From Sesamum alatum (Eukaryota > Streptophyta > Magnoliopsida > Lamiales > Pedaliaceae): DNA of 64,000 nt. Below are positions 34,034 through 44,939 of this stretch, in pieces. Every line of letters begins with the position of its first letter. Positions within the stretch are counted from its first letter, which is position 1. The notes below the pieces were generated by a model. The model was not told the DNA's origin. It ran no database searches and saw only the letters and a list, made by a program, of their open reading frames with translations. The translations under genes were made by a program, and so were the position numbers. Location of the stretch: contig JACGWO010000001.1 of assembly GCA_034509735.1 (NCBI GenBank), forward strand, positions 30,259,966 through 30,323,965, read 5' to 3'.

Positions 34034-36230
34034 TACTCATGTTGGCCGGTGATACTTATACCGTACAATCTCCCACCGGGAATGTGCATGAAGTCTGAGT
34101 ATATGTTCCTAACGATGGTGATCCCTGGCCCATCTAATCCCAAACGTCTTATCGATGTCTACTTGGAGCCGTTGATCGAGGAGTTGCAGAATTTATGGCA
34201 TGTGGGTGTACGTACGCACGATACTGTGAAAACCAGGCATTCATGATGCATGCCGCATTGATGTGTACAGTGAACGACCTTCTTACTTATGGTATGGCGT
34301 CTGGATGGAGTACCGCCGGTGTTATGGGGTGTCCAGTTTGTATGGAGGACACACGGGCATTCTATTTACAGCACGGTCAGAAGGCATGCTATTTTGACTG
34401 CCACAGGCAATTCCTACCACCAGTTCATCCTTATCGCAGGAACAAGAAAGCCTTCACTAAAAACCGAATGGAGAGGAAGGTTGCACGTCCCAGGCTGACT
34501 GGAGAACAGATCCGAACTCGTGTCGATGCATTTAGTGTTGCTGTCGAACAATCGTTGAGTGAACCAGAAGGCTACGGTGTCGACCATAAGTAGACGAAGA
34601 AAAGCATATTCTGAGAGCTTGAATACTGGGGGGCGCATCTAATACGACACAATCTTGATGTCATGCATATTGAGAAGAATGTGTTCGATAATATATTAAA
34701 TACTGTGATGGACATCAAGGGAAAAACGAAGGACAATCTGAATGCACGGAAGGATCTGAAGATCATATGTAATCGGTCGGAGCTTGAGGTGGACGAAAGG
34801 AGACCGAACGTGATGCCCAAGGCGGTATATACACTGACGAAGGAGCAAAAGAAGAAGATATATGAGTGGATTCGTTATCTTAGATTTCCTGATGGGTATA
34901 CCTCTAACTTGGCCCGTTGCGTCGACCTGAAAGAGTTGAGGATGCACGGCATGAAGAGCCATGATTGTCATGTATTCATGCAGAAATTGATTCCAGTTGC
35001 TTTCCGTGAAATGCTTCTAGAGCACGTGTGGGGGGCCTTGACGGAAGTCAGCCTTCTATTCCAGATCCTATGCTCAACAACACTACATGTTCCCAAGGTA
35101 AAAGAATTGGAAGATACTGTAGCCGTCATCATGTGCAACCTCGAGAAAATTTTTCCTCCTTCCTTTTTCGACTCAATGGAGCATCTAATTGTTCACCTTC
35201 CATATGAGGCGCGCGTTGGGGGTCCCGTGCAATACAGGTGGATGTACCCATTTGAAAGATAATTAAATAATTAATACTGTTAAATATATACTTATTATTT
35301 GCATTTTAATAAATTGTCATATGAATAGATTCCTACGCGATTTGAAGAAAAAGGTGAAAAACAAAGAACACGTCGAGGCGTCAATTATAGAGGCTTATAT
35401 TGTCGAAGAAATCGGACTTTTCTCCTCGCACTACTTCGAACCGCACATTCTGTGAAAGCGAAATAGACCCGGTCGGAACGATGATCTCACGAGCAACGAC
35501 GATTGAATTGTTCGGTCCATTTTCAATTACCCAAGCCGAGCAAGTGGAGCCTCGAAGAAGAGATGGCTGAGCGGGGAGGAACTTCATACTATCGAGACAT
35601 ACGTCTTGTGTAATTGTGAAGTAGTTGCACCGTACTATGGGTAAGTGTCTTATACAAACATAATTATCTCGTGTGAATCATTTCAAGTTCAATTACATGT
35701 ATATTTATAACTATCAATTTTACTATAACAGGTCATTCCTGAATGAACTGTTCGAGCAACACAATTCGGAGGACTCGATAATTAATCAATTAGTGGTGAC
35801 ACAATTCAAGGATTGGTTCAAGGCTCGTCTAAGTATCATCGATTTCTTGTAATTAATGTGGTATGATCATTAATTTGTAATCAATTATTTCAATTGCTAT
35901 ATATATCATTAATTGCAGGTGAAACCCAAATTGAATCACACAAACGACGAATTGTTGAATTTGCATTATTGGGGGCCAAGAGCAGAAGTGACGACATACC
36001 TATCTTACTTCGTCAATGGCTTCAATTTCCACACTGAACGTCACAATGTCGGGAAGTCAACAATGAATTGTGGTGTTTGTGTCAAAAGCTCATCATATAC
36101 AGACACGGATTCTGACTTCTATGGAATTTTGGAAGAGATAATTCAACTAGATTACCCACTAATTCCAAACATGCACATTGTACTGTTTAATTGTCGTTGG
36201 GTCGATATTTCAAATATGGCGGCTAATTAA
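34034..36230 (+). pseudogene. TNP2-type CACTA transposase with DUF4218 and DUF4216 regions
   Basis: The catalytic TNP2 part has PYNLPPGMCMKSEYMFLTMV, then after a frame change ALMCTVNDLLTYGMASGWST and CPVCMEDTRAF (34195-34593). Stops near 34593 and 34617 precede DVMHIEKNVFDNI (34663 on). DUF4218 follows with LRMHGMKSHDCHVFMQKLIP, EHLIVHLPYEARVGGPVQYR and MYPFER to 35258, then FLRDLKKKVKNKEHVEASI at 35330-35470 with a stop inside (HIL, stop, KRNRPGRND), and an intron 35641-35731 (GTAAGT...CAG). The DUF4216-like end is GKSTMNCGVCVKSSSYTDTD at 35919-36230. The donor expected after MYPFER reads AT at 35259-35260 instead of GT. Transposes the element in intact relatives; here it looks dead. Confidence 0.82.
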
Positions 36231-36640
36231 AAAAAATGAGGGAAATTTGAATTAGGAACGGTTCAAATTTATGAGGACCGTTCCTATTTGAGGTACAATA
36301 TTTCAAATATGGCAGCTAATTAAAAAAAATGAGGGAAATTTGAATTAGGAACAGTCCAAATTTATCAGGACCGTTCCTATTTGAGGTACAATATTTCAAA
36401 TATGGCGGCTAATTAAAAAAAAATGAGGGAAATTTGAATTAGGAATGGTAGGTGAAAACCTACGACCGTTCCAAACTGTAGTCCAATATTTCGTTTTTGG
36501 CACCCGATGAAAAATTGGTGGGAAATTCAACTGTAGGAACGGTAAGTTTACACATGACTGTTCCAGATTATAGTAGGAACGATAAGTTTACACATGACTG
36601 TTCCAGATTTTAGTAGGAACGGTAACTACGTGAGTGCATT
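36205..36640. repeat. ~93-bp tandem repeats after the transposase gene
   Basis: ATATTTCAAATATGGC recurs at 36205, 36298 and 36391 (93-bp period), with a diverged fourth unit at 36486. Each unit ends with GGAACGGT-type subterminal words. The first unit overlaps the last codons of the DUF4216-like frame. Confidence 0.85.
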
Positions 36641-37582
36641 AAAACGACATCGTTCTTTATAATAGGAACGGTATTGGGAACACGGTGTCCATTAGGTAAC
36701 CGTTCCTAGTATTACAACTCCAACCAATTTATCCGATATCTCAACATCCGTCAGCCGGATCGACACCATTTTTTAACACATACAAGGTTATGGATACGAA
36801 TTGATGTCCAACGGTTTGATTCTCAATCAGTAACCCAGATTTAAGGATGCATCTGTTTTTGTTATGATAAATACTGACCGGATACGATACCTCGACATCC
36901 GCACACCGAAATATTTCAAAACGACCTATAATGTATTCTTTTGTATGTTATATCATATCTAACGGTCTGATTGAAATTTTGACGGTCTGATTATGCCGTG
37001 CAGTACAACAATATAGGATGCTAGTTACATCTGTGAAATACTAACAAACATAAATATATAAAAATAGTTCATATTGTGAACGTGTGTCTATTTTTTGGAA
37101 ATTATTACAGATTTTTAAAATCTTTAAACATCCAATTGTATACGTTTATTTAATAAAATAAGTGTTCGAAACGTGTTTTTCTTAATTTATATTTATTATC
37201 TAAGAAAATAGCAAAAACATTGTAATACATATAGGAACGGTACGATATAGAAATAGGAACGGTAACTATGTACAGGTAAAGAAACGACGGCGTTATTCAA
37301 GATAGGAACGGTACCTGTAACACTTGACATATTACATGATCGTTCCTAGTAAGTTTATTATAAGTAATATGTATTAAAACGTCTTCGTTTTTCAATTTAG
37401 GAACGGTACCTGTAACACAAGGCATATTACATTACCGTTCCTAGTAAGTTTATTATAAGTAATATGTCGTAAAACGTCGTCGTTTTAAAAGCAAAACGAC
37501 GTTGTTTTGCAACTTTGGGTTGGTCTTAGGAACGGTCAATACAAAATGTTACCGTTCCAAAATCCTAATATAAATTCACCCC

Positions 37583-40349
37583 TTGGCCGATTTTTACCCA
37601 TTTTCTGCCTCTCCCTCTTCCCCCTCAATCTCACTCTCCCCCTCACACTCTCCCCCTCAATCTCTCTTTCCCCCTCAATCTCACTCTCCCACCTCCGCCG
37701 CCATCAGCGCCTCTCCTACCGACGCCGCCGGCCGCCTCCAGCGCCGCGTCGTCAGCGCCCACCCCCTCCCCACAGTTGCGTCAACGCCCCCTTCCCCCAC
37801 AGCCGCCAGCCGCCATACCCCGCGTCAGTCGCCGCTGCCAGCGCCCCCGTCGTCAGTCGCCACTGCAAGCCGCTACCATCCCTCCGCCGTCGTAGTACCA
37901 AGTAGGGTTTCCAAAAACCACCCTACTTTTATTTTTTCTATTTTTATTTTCTGAAAATGCATGTAAAAATTATGTTGTAATATTTGTAATTTTATTCTGT
38001 AATTTGTGAATAGTTAGGGAATTTTCTGTAATTTCCGTTTAGTTAGGGGAGTAATCTGTAAATTCTGTAATTTTCGTTTAATTGTCGTATTTTTCTGTAA
38101 TTTTATGGTAATTTTATGTAGGATATAGGATATTATGTTGTAATTTTCTGTGAATTTTCTGGGATTTTTCTGTAAATTTTCTTGTAATTGAGTAATTTTT
38201 GTGAATGTAATGTAGTTTATTAATTTTCTGTAATTGTAGGTAATTTATGGTAATTTTGTGGTTAATTTTTTCAATTTTAATCAAATTTCTATAAATATGA
38301 TGGAATATAGGTTATTATTTTCTAATATTATCAAAAATTTCAAAAAAAAATTCTGCTTTATATCTGAAAATATAAAACAGAAAATTTAATGTGAAAAATC
38401 TGGAAATTTGTATTTTTGGAAAATCTGAAAATTTACTATTTCTGTAATTTGGGTATATTTCTGTAAATCTAAAAATTCGAAAAATATGGAAATTTGGATT
38501 TTTTTAAAAATTCTGAAAATTTGTAGTTTTTTTAAAAATCTGGAAATTTGATTTTTTTTTAAAATCGGGAAATTTGAATATGATAAAAATCTGAATTTTT
38601 GAATTTTTTAAAAATCTGGAAATTTGAATTTTTGAAAAATCTGGAAATTTGAATTTTTTTTCAAAATCGGGAAATTTGAATTTTTTAAAAATATGGAATT
38701 TTGAATTTTTTAAAAATCTGGAAATTTGAATTTTCTTAAAATTCTGGAAATTTGAATTTATTTAAAATTCTGGAAATTTGAATTTTTTAAAAATCTGGAA
38801 ATTTGATTTTTTTTTAAAATCTGGAAATTAGAATTTTTTTTAAAAAATCTGGAAATTTGAATTTTCTAAAAATCTGGAGTTTTGAATTTTTTTGAAAATC
38901 TAGAATTTTGAATTTTTTAAAAATCTAAAAATTTGAATTTTTTAAAAATCTGGAAATTTGAATTTTTTTTGAAAATCTGGAAATTTGAATTTTTTAAAAA
39001 ATATGATAATTAAAAATATTATAATTGGAAGGATTTAGTGCAATTTTATGGTAAAATTATGGTATTTAGTATAAATATATACAGTTGTAGAATTTAGTTT
39101 GCATATATATTAGAATATATTAGAATAAATTAGAAAATTTTCATTATTGAAATAAATTGATACTTACATGATTTTTTTTAGATAATGTCTGGTCGGATTT
39201 TCCACCTCGTGGAGGTGGACGTGGTCGTGGTCGTGGCCATGGTCGCGGCGAACCGGCTATACCGACGGCCGGTGTTGCTTCTCAGGATGGGGAAGCAGTG
39301 TTCCACCTGCGCCGGATCAGCAGCTCGGTGCGTCTACCGCTGCGCCGGATCAACAGCCCGGTGCGTCTACCGCTGCGCCGGATCAATAGCCCGGTGCGTC
39401 TACCGCTGTGCTGGATCAGCAGCCCGGACCATCCACTACTGCACTGGCGATCGATCCAGCCAGTCCATGGACTGCCCCCACCACCACCACCCCCACCGGC
39501 CCCACAACTGCCACCACCATCCGCGCGCCAGTACATCACACTCGCCGAGGTCTGGCGGCAGCTCCTCCTATACTGGGATTCCCCGGAGTTCAAGCAGAAG
39601 TGCGAGAAGAACAAGGCGTATCGGAACGCCAACCCAGCCGCATCCGCTATTGTGTACCGCTGGGGATCTGTCTCCGTCGGTATGCACAAGCGGAAAATGG
39701 TAAGATATCTAATGTTATTTCAATTATTTATTACTATTAAATTAAAATTATAATAACTGTTTCCCATTTCTTTTTACAGGAGAAGCAGCTCGGCCGGCCA
39801 GTGAAGCAGATGGAGTTATTCTCCAGATGCTATAAGAAGAAGGCTGACGGCGGCTGGAGCGGGTCGAGGGCAGCAGAGTTGGCGGTAAGTTGTAACTAAT
39901 ACATTCTACTTTATTTTTTTAAATGTTTGAAAATTTTCTAATTTATTGTAATTATTTTTGTAGGAGATGTTCCAGAAGATGATGGAGGATCATCAGTCTC
40001 AAGCCCCGTGCAATCCTGAGGATCCTGCTTCCGAATCAGAGGGCTCGGTGGCGCAGACCAAGCAGCAGATGTGGCTCACTTACATCGGGGGCAAGAACAA
40101 GGGCCGAGTATTTGGTCTTGGTTCTGAGGCCCTGGGTCTCAGCCAGACCGTTACCCCACACCAGAGCCAGCGCCTTCGTAAAACGTGGAGGGTCGGTTGG
40201 GCCGCTTCGAGGAGATGATAGCGGACTTGATGGACATGATGAAGGACATGCAGACCAGTCACTCCGGCGCCGGCCCGTCAAGGCCTCCTAGAGACCCCAC
40301 CTTTCCAGACATTGACGAGATGGACGAGGCCGATGGGGACGAGGAGTAA
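37583..40349 (+). pseudogene. Second CACTA gene, Transposase_24 (Ptta/En/Spm) family
   Basis: A C/T- and CCG-rich leader (37600-37900) is followed by a long intron-like stretch. The coding part starts near 39184 after TTTTTTTAG: an Arg/Gly-rich start (PPRGGGRGRGRGHGRG), three short repeats, a proline run, then ITLAEVWRQLLLYWDSPEFK. Intron 39700-39779 (GTAAGA...CAG) joins KRKM to EKQLGRPVKQMELFSRCYKK and DGGWSGSRAAELA. Intron 39885-39963 joins to EMFQKMMEDHQ, TKQQMWLTYIGGKNKGRVFG and a C-terminus (FEEMIADLMDMMKDMQTSH...EADGDEE) ending TAA at 40349. A frameshift near 40190-40200 and one or two in the N-terminus break it. In Spm-type elements this second protein binds the subterminal repeats. 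Confidence 0.78.
38345..39005. repeat. ~25-bp minisatellite in the leader intron of the second CACTA 2 gene
   Basis: The unit AAATCTGGAAATTTGAATTT plus a T/A run recurs about 20 times with changes. It lies between the CCG-rich leader and the coding exons. The stretch before it (37930-38344) is T-rich with TTCTGTAATTTT words. Confidence 0.75.
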
Positions 40350-40539
40350 ATTATGTATCTTTTTTATTTTGATTTTTTGTAATCAAATCGGAAAATATTC
40401 GTATTTAATATAATTTTTATTTCTAAATTATGCAGTTTTTCATATTTAAATATTAATTATATAATCAAAATATTATTAATAATTTAATTTATATTTAAAT
40501 GATAAAAACTATCAATATAAAAAATAAATAATTCATTAT

Positions 40540-41235
40540 TTAGGAACGGTACTTTAGACGGTTAATCAGCGCAATGTACCGTTCCTATATTTGACTTTTT
40601 CAAAAACTTACGGTTCCCAATGCCGATGAAATAACCATTCCAACTATACAAGTAAACCGTTCCTAAAGATGGGACTTACCGTGCCTACTTGTATTCCAAA
40701 ATCAATTCTTTCGTGGTTAGACTTTCGTTCTAAAGACAATACCAAAAATTGGTCCAAAATGTTATTCCAAAGTTAGAGTGCTAAAACCGTTCCTAAGGCT
40801 TGCGACAAAATATATTCCAATTGCCGGTCCTAATCTCTACAACTAACCGTTCCTACATGTATTCCAAACACCATGCTAAATTTTATCTACAACATAAGGG
40901 GACTATTCCAAAAAGTGTTCTACCTACCGTTCTTAATTGCGCGATTTAGTTTCGATGCCACCGTTCCTAATGTTTATAAAGTGTTCCAAGTGCAAAAAAA
41001 TATAAATTTATACGTACGAAGGTAATTAGGAACGGTTGTACCAAAAGGTGCCAAAAACCATTCCCAAATAGGAACGGTAAACTCGTTACCGTTCCTAATA
41101 ATTAGGATCGCCTCTTATTGCCACGGATAGCCTCCGATTCCTCAACCGTTCCTAATTGCAGTCCAAAAGGTTCAAGTGAAGTATTGACCGTTCCAAATAA
41201 TAAAAAAACTGTTCCTGTTACCGTTTCAATTCCCG
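40540..41235. repeat. Right subterminal repeats of CACTA 2
   Basis: ACCGTTCC/GGAACGGT words in both orientations up to the poly-T and GTAGTG terminus. They mirror the left array. Confidence 0.85.
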
Positions 41236-41331
41236 TTTTTTTTTTTTTTTTTTTTTTTGTAGTGACTACTCACTACCTCTAATGTGGATAGAAAATCATC
41301 CTCAATTTTTTCTTTGCTTAATTCAATAAAT

Positions 41332-42186
41332 TTATTGTTTTTGTCTATTTCTAATATTTTCTATCCTAGTAGTAAGAGTCTGATTATATTTCTTAATAAT
41401 TTTTATTTCTTCTTTTAATTTTTCAACTTCTAATTTTAGATCTTCTGCAGTGGAAGGGTTATCTTTAATTGTTTGTTTTTCTCTAAGTATTCTTTTACCT
41501 TCAGTAATTGTATAAGGTTCAAATGGTTTACTAATTAAGTTTCCATATGCCTGGTTTGACTCAGACGATGAATCTTTATTATTATCCATTTTACTAAGGA
41601 TAATATTTCTTATCTCAGGGTCCTTAATTTTCCTAAGCAATTCAACTATATGATTATCTGTAAGGACATTTACTGTTGCTAGATCTTTGAATTGTATCAT
41701 TAATTCATAAAATTCATCATCTGATTCTTCTTCATTAGTCCCTTGTTTACCACATGAGGAAGTTTCTTCTTCATTTGATTCATCCAAAGTCGATAAATTT
41801 TCAGGATTTTCTTCTATATTTCCGAATTCGTCTTGATTATCTTTTTCTTCTAATTCCTCAGATCCAGAGGATTCTCTTTCTTCAGAAAATATTGTATTTA
41901 TTATATTTTCTTTTTCTTGGTCCTCTAATTTAAGACTATTAATCTTTTTTTTTTTTAATCTTTTAGCTCTTTTATTTCTACATCTGTTTGCAAGGTGGTT
42001 TGTTTCACCATATATGTTACATCTTCTTATCTTTTTTGTTACATTATTTTTAGTTTTCCATTCGTCTTTCCTGGTTATGTTTCTTCGTTTATTTTTTTCC
42101 TTTCTATCACTTCGTTTTTTATGTCTTTTCCTTTTTCCCTCTGGAGTCCTGTATTTGGGAATTTTTTGTCTATCTGACGGCATCAT
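41332..42186 (-). pseudogene. Pararetroviral capsid C-terminal half with zinc knuckle
   Basis: 284 open codons. A very basic N-terminal stretch (KRKRHKKRSDRKEKNKRR) is followed by a CX2-type knuckle variant (CNIYGETNHLANRC, second Cys replaced by Tyr), a long acidic Glu/Ser region (EERESSGSEELEEKDNQDEF), and a C-terminal coiled coil (LKLEVEKLKEEIKIIKK). Caulimovirid capsid proteins have this basic/knuckle/acidic layout. It sits directly upstream of the protease once CACTA 2 is set aside. The knuckle residue change may weaken metal binding. Confidence 0.7.
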
Positions 42187-42329
42187 TTCTATCCCAAATT
42201 GAGCACAAAATTCTCCTAGTTGTTTCTTCTCTCTTAAATTTTGTCTTTTAATTTGTTTATTTTATCTAATTTCATTGCATAGATTTAAACCTTCTTGAAT
42301 GCAAGTTCAAATTAATTTCCCATAAGTAT

Positions 42330-42560
42330 ATTGAGAAATTCCAAAAAGGAAGAATATGAAATTCCTAAGAATTTGAGTCAATTAAATAAATGGACAATTC
42401 CCAAGGTAAATTCTAGATTAATTTATAATTTCGGCCGATTTAATTTTTGAAAGACTAAACAGATTGTGAAGACTAGTGAAGAATCAATAGCCCTTGATAA
42501 TGAAGAAAGAGTAATAAAACTTTTAGATGCTATGGATATAGGGCATTATCAGGATGAATA
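42330..42560 (+). pseudogene. Inverted movement-protein fragment at the viral locus edge
   Basis: The plus strand encodes the same stretch as the minus strand at about 28460-28690 (EEYEIPKNL, KTKQIVKTSEESIALDNEER, LLDAMDIGHYQDE) with one stop. It ends at the AT-rich junction with the Mutator-like element arm. This is a third copy of this part of the virus and lies in opposite orientation. Confidence 0.75.
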
Positions 42561-42572
42561 AATTTTTACATT

Positions 42573-43241
42573 ATATTATTTATTTTTTATAAAATAAAAT
42601 TATGTATTTTTAATTTTATAATTAAATAAAATAATTATTCATAACAAACTAAAATTATTTATAGTTATCTATAATTTTATGTATTTATTATCTATATAAT
42701 CTATAATTATTTATAAAATAATAATTTTATGTATTTCTTGTAAAATAATAATCAATTTTTATAATCTATAAGTATTTACAAAGTAATTATTTATAGTTAT
42801 CTAAAATTTTAATTGTTTATATTTTTTTGTTGTGTCAAATATAATATATTTAAGTAGATTCTTTATTTTTATTTTTTTTTGAAGTGTGTAGATTATTTAT
42901 TATATGCATGCAGGGACGAAGTATCATGAAAGCTATTGTAAAATATAAATTCAAAGTTTGTTTTTATGCAATTTGACTTTTTTTTTTAATGTAAGTGTTT
43001 ATGTGCAAAGAATAGATAAAAAAAAAAAAAATGTCCACCTCAAGTGCGAAGTCATTTTTTAGTGCCACATAGGATAAAAAAATCCCTAAATTTGCAGCAT
43101 GTGCCGTGCACATGCTATTTTTCGGCTACCAGTAGACCTAATTGAAGCATTTTTGCAATATAGTGTATAAACTTAAAAACTATTAAAGTTAGTGTACTAA
43201 AATTGAACGAGAATCAACTTAATGGACTAAAAAAAAATTCC
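42573..43241. other. Right arm of the second Mutator-like element
   Basis: AT-rich arm with no gene. It starts with the ~40-base direct repeat of 24349-24388 and ends at the terminal repeat before TTAAAAATTA. Confidence 0.6.
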
Positions 43242-43409
43242 TTAAAAATTAAGTGCAATTTCAAGGATAAAAGATGAAATAATTTGAAAAAAGGCAATCC
43301 AAACCTTTACTAAGCTTGGAAAAGTAAAGGCGATTGATGAAAAAGGAATAAATGAGTAATGGCTAGGAAGGTCAAAATTATATTTTTTGTCTTACATGAT
43401 AGGAGAGTC

Positions 43410-43670
43410 TTCATATTTGGTCCTTCACTTTATGCGATTTTTTAAATGGTCCCAATATTTCAATTTTTTCCTCAAATTTAATCCTAAAAATCACTTTTCG
43501 TTAAAAAACATCAGTCATATACCGAACACGTGATTTTATTGTTTAGGTTTTTGATGAAAAATATTCTTGAGCATATAGTGATAAAAATTTGAAATGTTGG
43601 GACCTATTCAAAAATTCTATAAAAGGGAATGATTTAAAAGTGTAGAAGGACAAATGCAATTTTGGCACTC
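43410..43670. mobile_element. Foldback MITE
   Basis: TTTGGTCCTTCACTTTATGC and TGGTCCCAATATTTCAA on the left pair with TTGAAATGTTGGGACC and GTGTAGAAGGACAAATGC on the right, around a TTTTTGATGAAAAATATTC centre. Exact ends and target duplication were not resolved. Confidence 0.55.
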
Positions 43671-43771
43671 TCTGCCTCATGTTAAACTCAGTGAGACGGA
43701 CGTGCAAATCGATTAAGTAAACAAATCAATGATAAGTAGGTTGAACTTTGCGGGCAAAGATCAAAGGTAAA

Positions 43772-44552
43772 TGATGAAGTTGGCCCATGACTTATCACAA
43801 GGAAAGGCCCAACTAAAGACCAAGGATGGACCAACATGTAATAAACCCGATGACCCACTTTTGTCCCGAACCGACCCATGTAAGAACATACTTAAACCTA
43901 CAAACCCTAAACCCATTTTTCATTTTCAGCCTTTCCCCTTGTTGCCCTAACGGCGCCGCTGCTACTCTTTTCTCTCTTTCTCATTCCTTCTTCATTCCTC
44001 CTCTAAGTATGGTATGGAGACAATCTTCCTCCATAGATTGATCTCCTACCTAATATGGAGCCAAAGGATCCCACCCTAGTTTGGATGGGAGATGGCTATA
44101 AAAGGCCGATTTCTTACTCCCAAAATAGTCGGAATACGTTTATGATTTTTTCAGTGATATCTTAAGCCCTTTCTTTGTGAAACCTTGAAACCCTTGGTGG
44201 GAAACAGTGTGGTGACTTGGTGTGGTCGGAACTTGGGTCCTTTTTTCGGCGGTTTATTTGAACTGTGGTGCAACCGGGTCCTTTAGTTGAGTGCCGACTT
44301 GTCGATAGTCGTGACCACTCTCTGGTTCGTGGCTCTCTGAGCCTAAAAGGGATCTGTCCCTGAGACTGTTAGATTTTGCTATCATCTGAGTTATTCTACT
44401 TAGTTTGTATTTCTTTGGTTATTACTGTTCATTATTCATCTTTGTTATTTAACCCCGGATCTGTAATTATAAGTGTGATAACACCCATTTCCCCCGCTGT
44501 AATTATTTATATTTAGTGTGCTTCCGCAAAGTGATTCTTTCCACTTCTAACA
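43772..44552 (+). repeat. Copia 5' LTR
   Basis: TG...CA termini; promoter TATA (CTATAAAAG) at 44096-44104 inside the repeat. The 3' end is directly followed by the primer site. Confidence 0.93.
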
Positions 44553-44553
44553 G

Positions 44554-44565
44554 TGGTATCAGAGC
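44554..44565 (+). other. Copia tRNA-Met primer-binding site
   Basis: TGGTATCAGAGC one base after the 5' LTR end. Confidence 0.92.
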
Positions 44566-44625
44566 CGGTGTTTAACCGGTTCTGGGTGAGATCGTGGGTT
44601 CGGTAAAATCCTTTTAACTCTGTCC

Positions 44626-44740
44626 TTATTTTACTGTTGTGGATCTGTTGGTAAAACTGCTTAGTGCTTATTTTACTGTTGTGGATCTGTTGGTAAAACT
44701 GCTTAGTGCTTATTTTACTGTTTTGGATCTGTTGGTAAAA
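44626..44740. repeat. 42-bp triplication in the Copia leader
   Basis: TTATTTTACTGTTGTGGATC repeats at 44626, 44668 and 44710 (the third with GTTTTG), exact 42-bp period, between primer site and gag ATG. Confidence 0.85.
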
Positions 44741-44939
44741 ATATTGTTATAACACTGCTCTGTGCACTGGTTACATTCCTCTGATCCCTCACTGCTCTAT
44801 CGGGTATCTGGTTGAGGTTCAGAGTTGATTAATTTTTGGGTATTACAATCGTTTCTGTTCTATTATCTGTTATCGTTACTCTGTTACTGTTTCTGGGAAA
44901 TTTTTTGTTGTTGAATCTGTGTGATATTTTTCGTTTCAT

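Larger units (their letters stand above)
33447..41264 (+). mobile_element. CACTA element 2 (7818 bp), TSD ACT, two transposase genes
   Basis: It starts CACTACAAAAAAAATGCGGG and ends in a T-run plus GTAGTG, with ACT at 33444-33446 and 41265-41267. Subterminal arrays of GGAACGGT/ACCGTTCC lie at 33470-34030 and 40540-41230. A TNP2-type gene (34034-36230) and a Transposase_24 gene (about 37583-40349) both run on the plus strand. Stops in the TNP2 gene suggest it is no longer autonomous. Confidence 0.93.
24389..42572 (-). mobile_element. Endogenous pararetrovirus (Caulimoviridae), rearranged and interrupted
   Basis: On the minus strand, right to left, it encodes capsid-type protein, protease, reverse transcriptase, RNase H and a second ORF. 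It then passes an intergenic promoter and tRNA-Met primer site to a movement protein and another capsid-type region. That is the caulimovirid order with more than one genome equivalent. Two direct copies of the promoter/second-ORF end (24389-25515 and 28898-30010) and several inverted pieces show rearrangement. CACTA 2 lies inside (33447-41264). All genes have stops or frameshifts. An imperfect ~40-base direct repeat flanks the locus (near 24349-24388 and 42573-42612). Genus is undecided; petuvirus-like or florendovirus-like are both possible. Confidence 0.82.
23722..43241. mobile_element. Second outer Mutator-like element (~1.35 kb net) hosting the pararetrovirus
   Basis: Left arm 23722-24388 and right arm about 42573-43241 are inverted copies. 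TTAGTTCATTAATTTGATTC in the left pairs with GAATCAACTTAATGGACTAA in the right, and TTATACACTATGTTG pairs with CAATATAGTGTATAA. The duplication TTAAAAATTA is exact at 23712-23721 and 43242-43251 (9-10 bp, Mutator size). A GC-rich core is at 24060-24225. Everything between 24389 and 42572 is a later insertion. Confidence 0.8.

Noticed and set aside
37507..37954. Pro/Ser-rich proteins of 123-132 codons
   Set aside because: C/T- and CCG-rich leader of the second CACTA 2 gene; two frames equally open, so no coding preference.
39282..39689. 135-codon minus-strand frame
   Set aside because: Shadow of the Transposase_24 gene exon on the plus strand.
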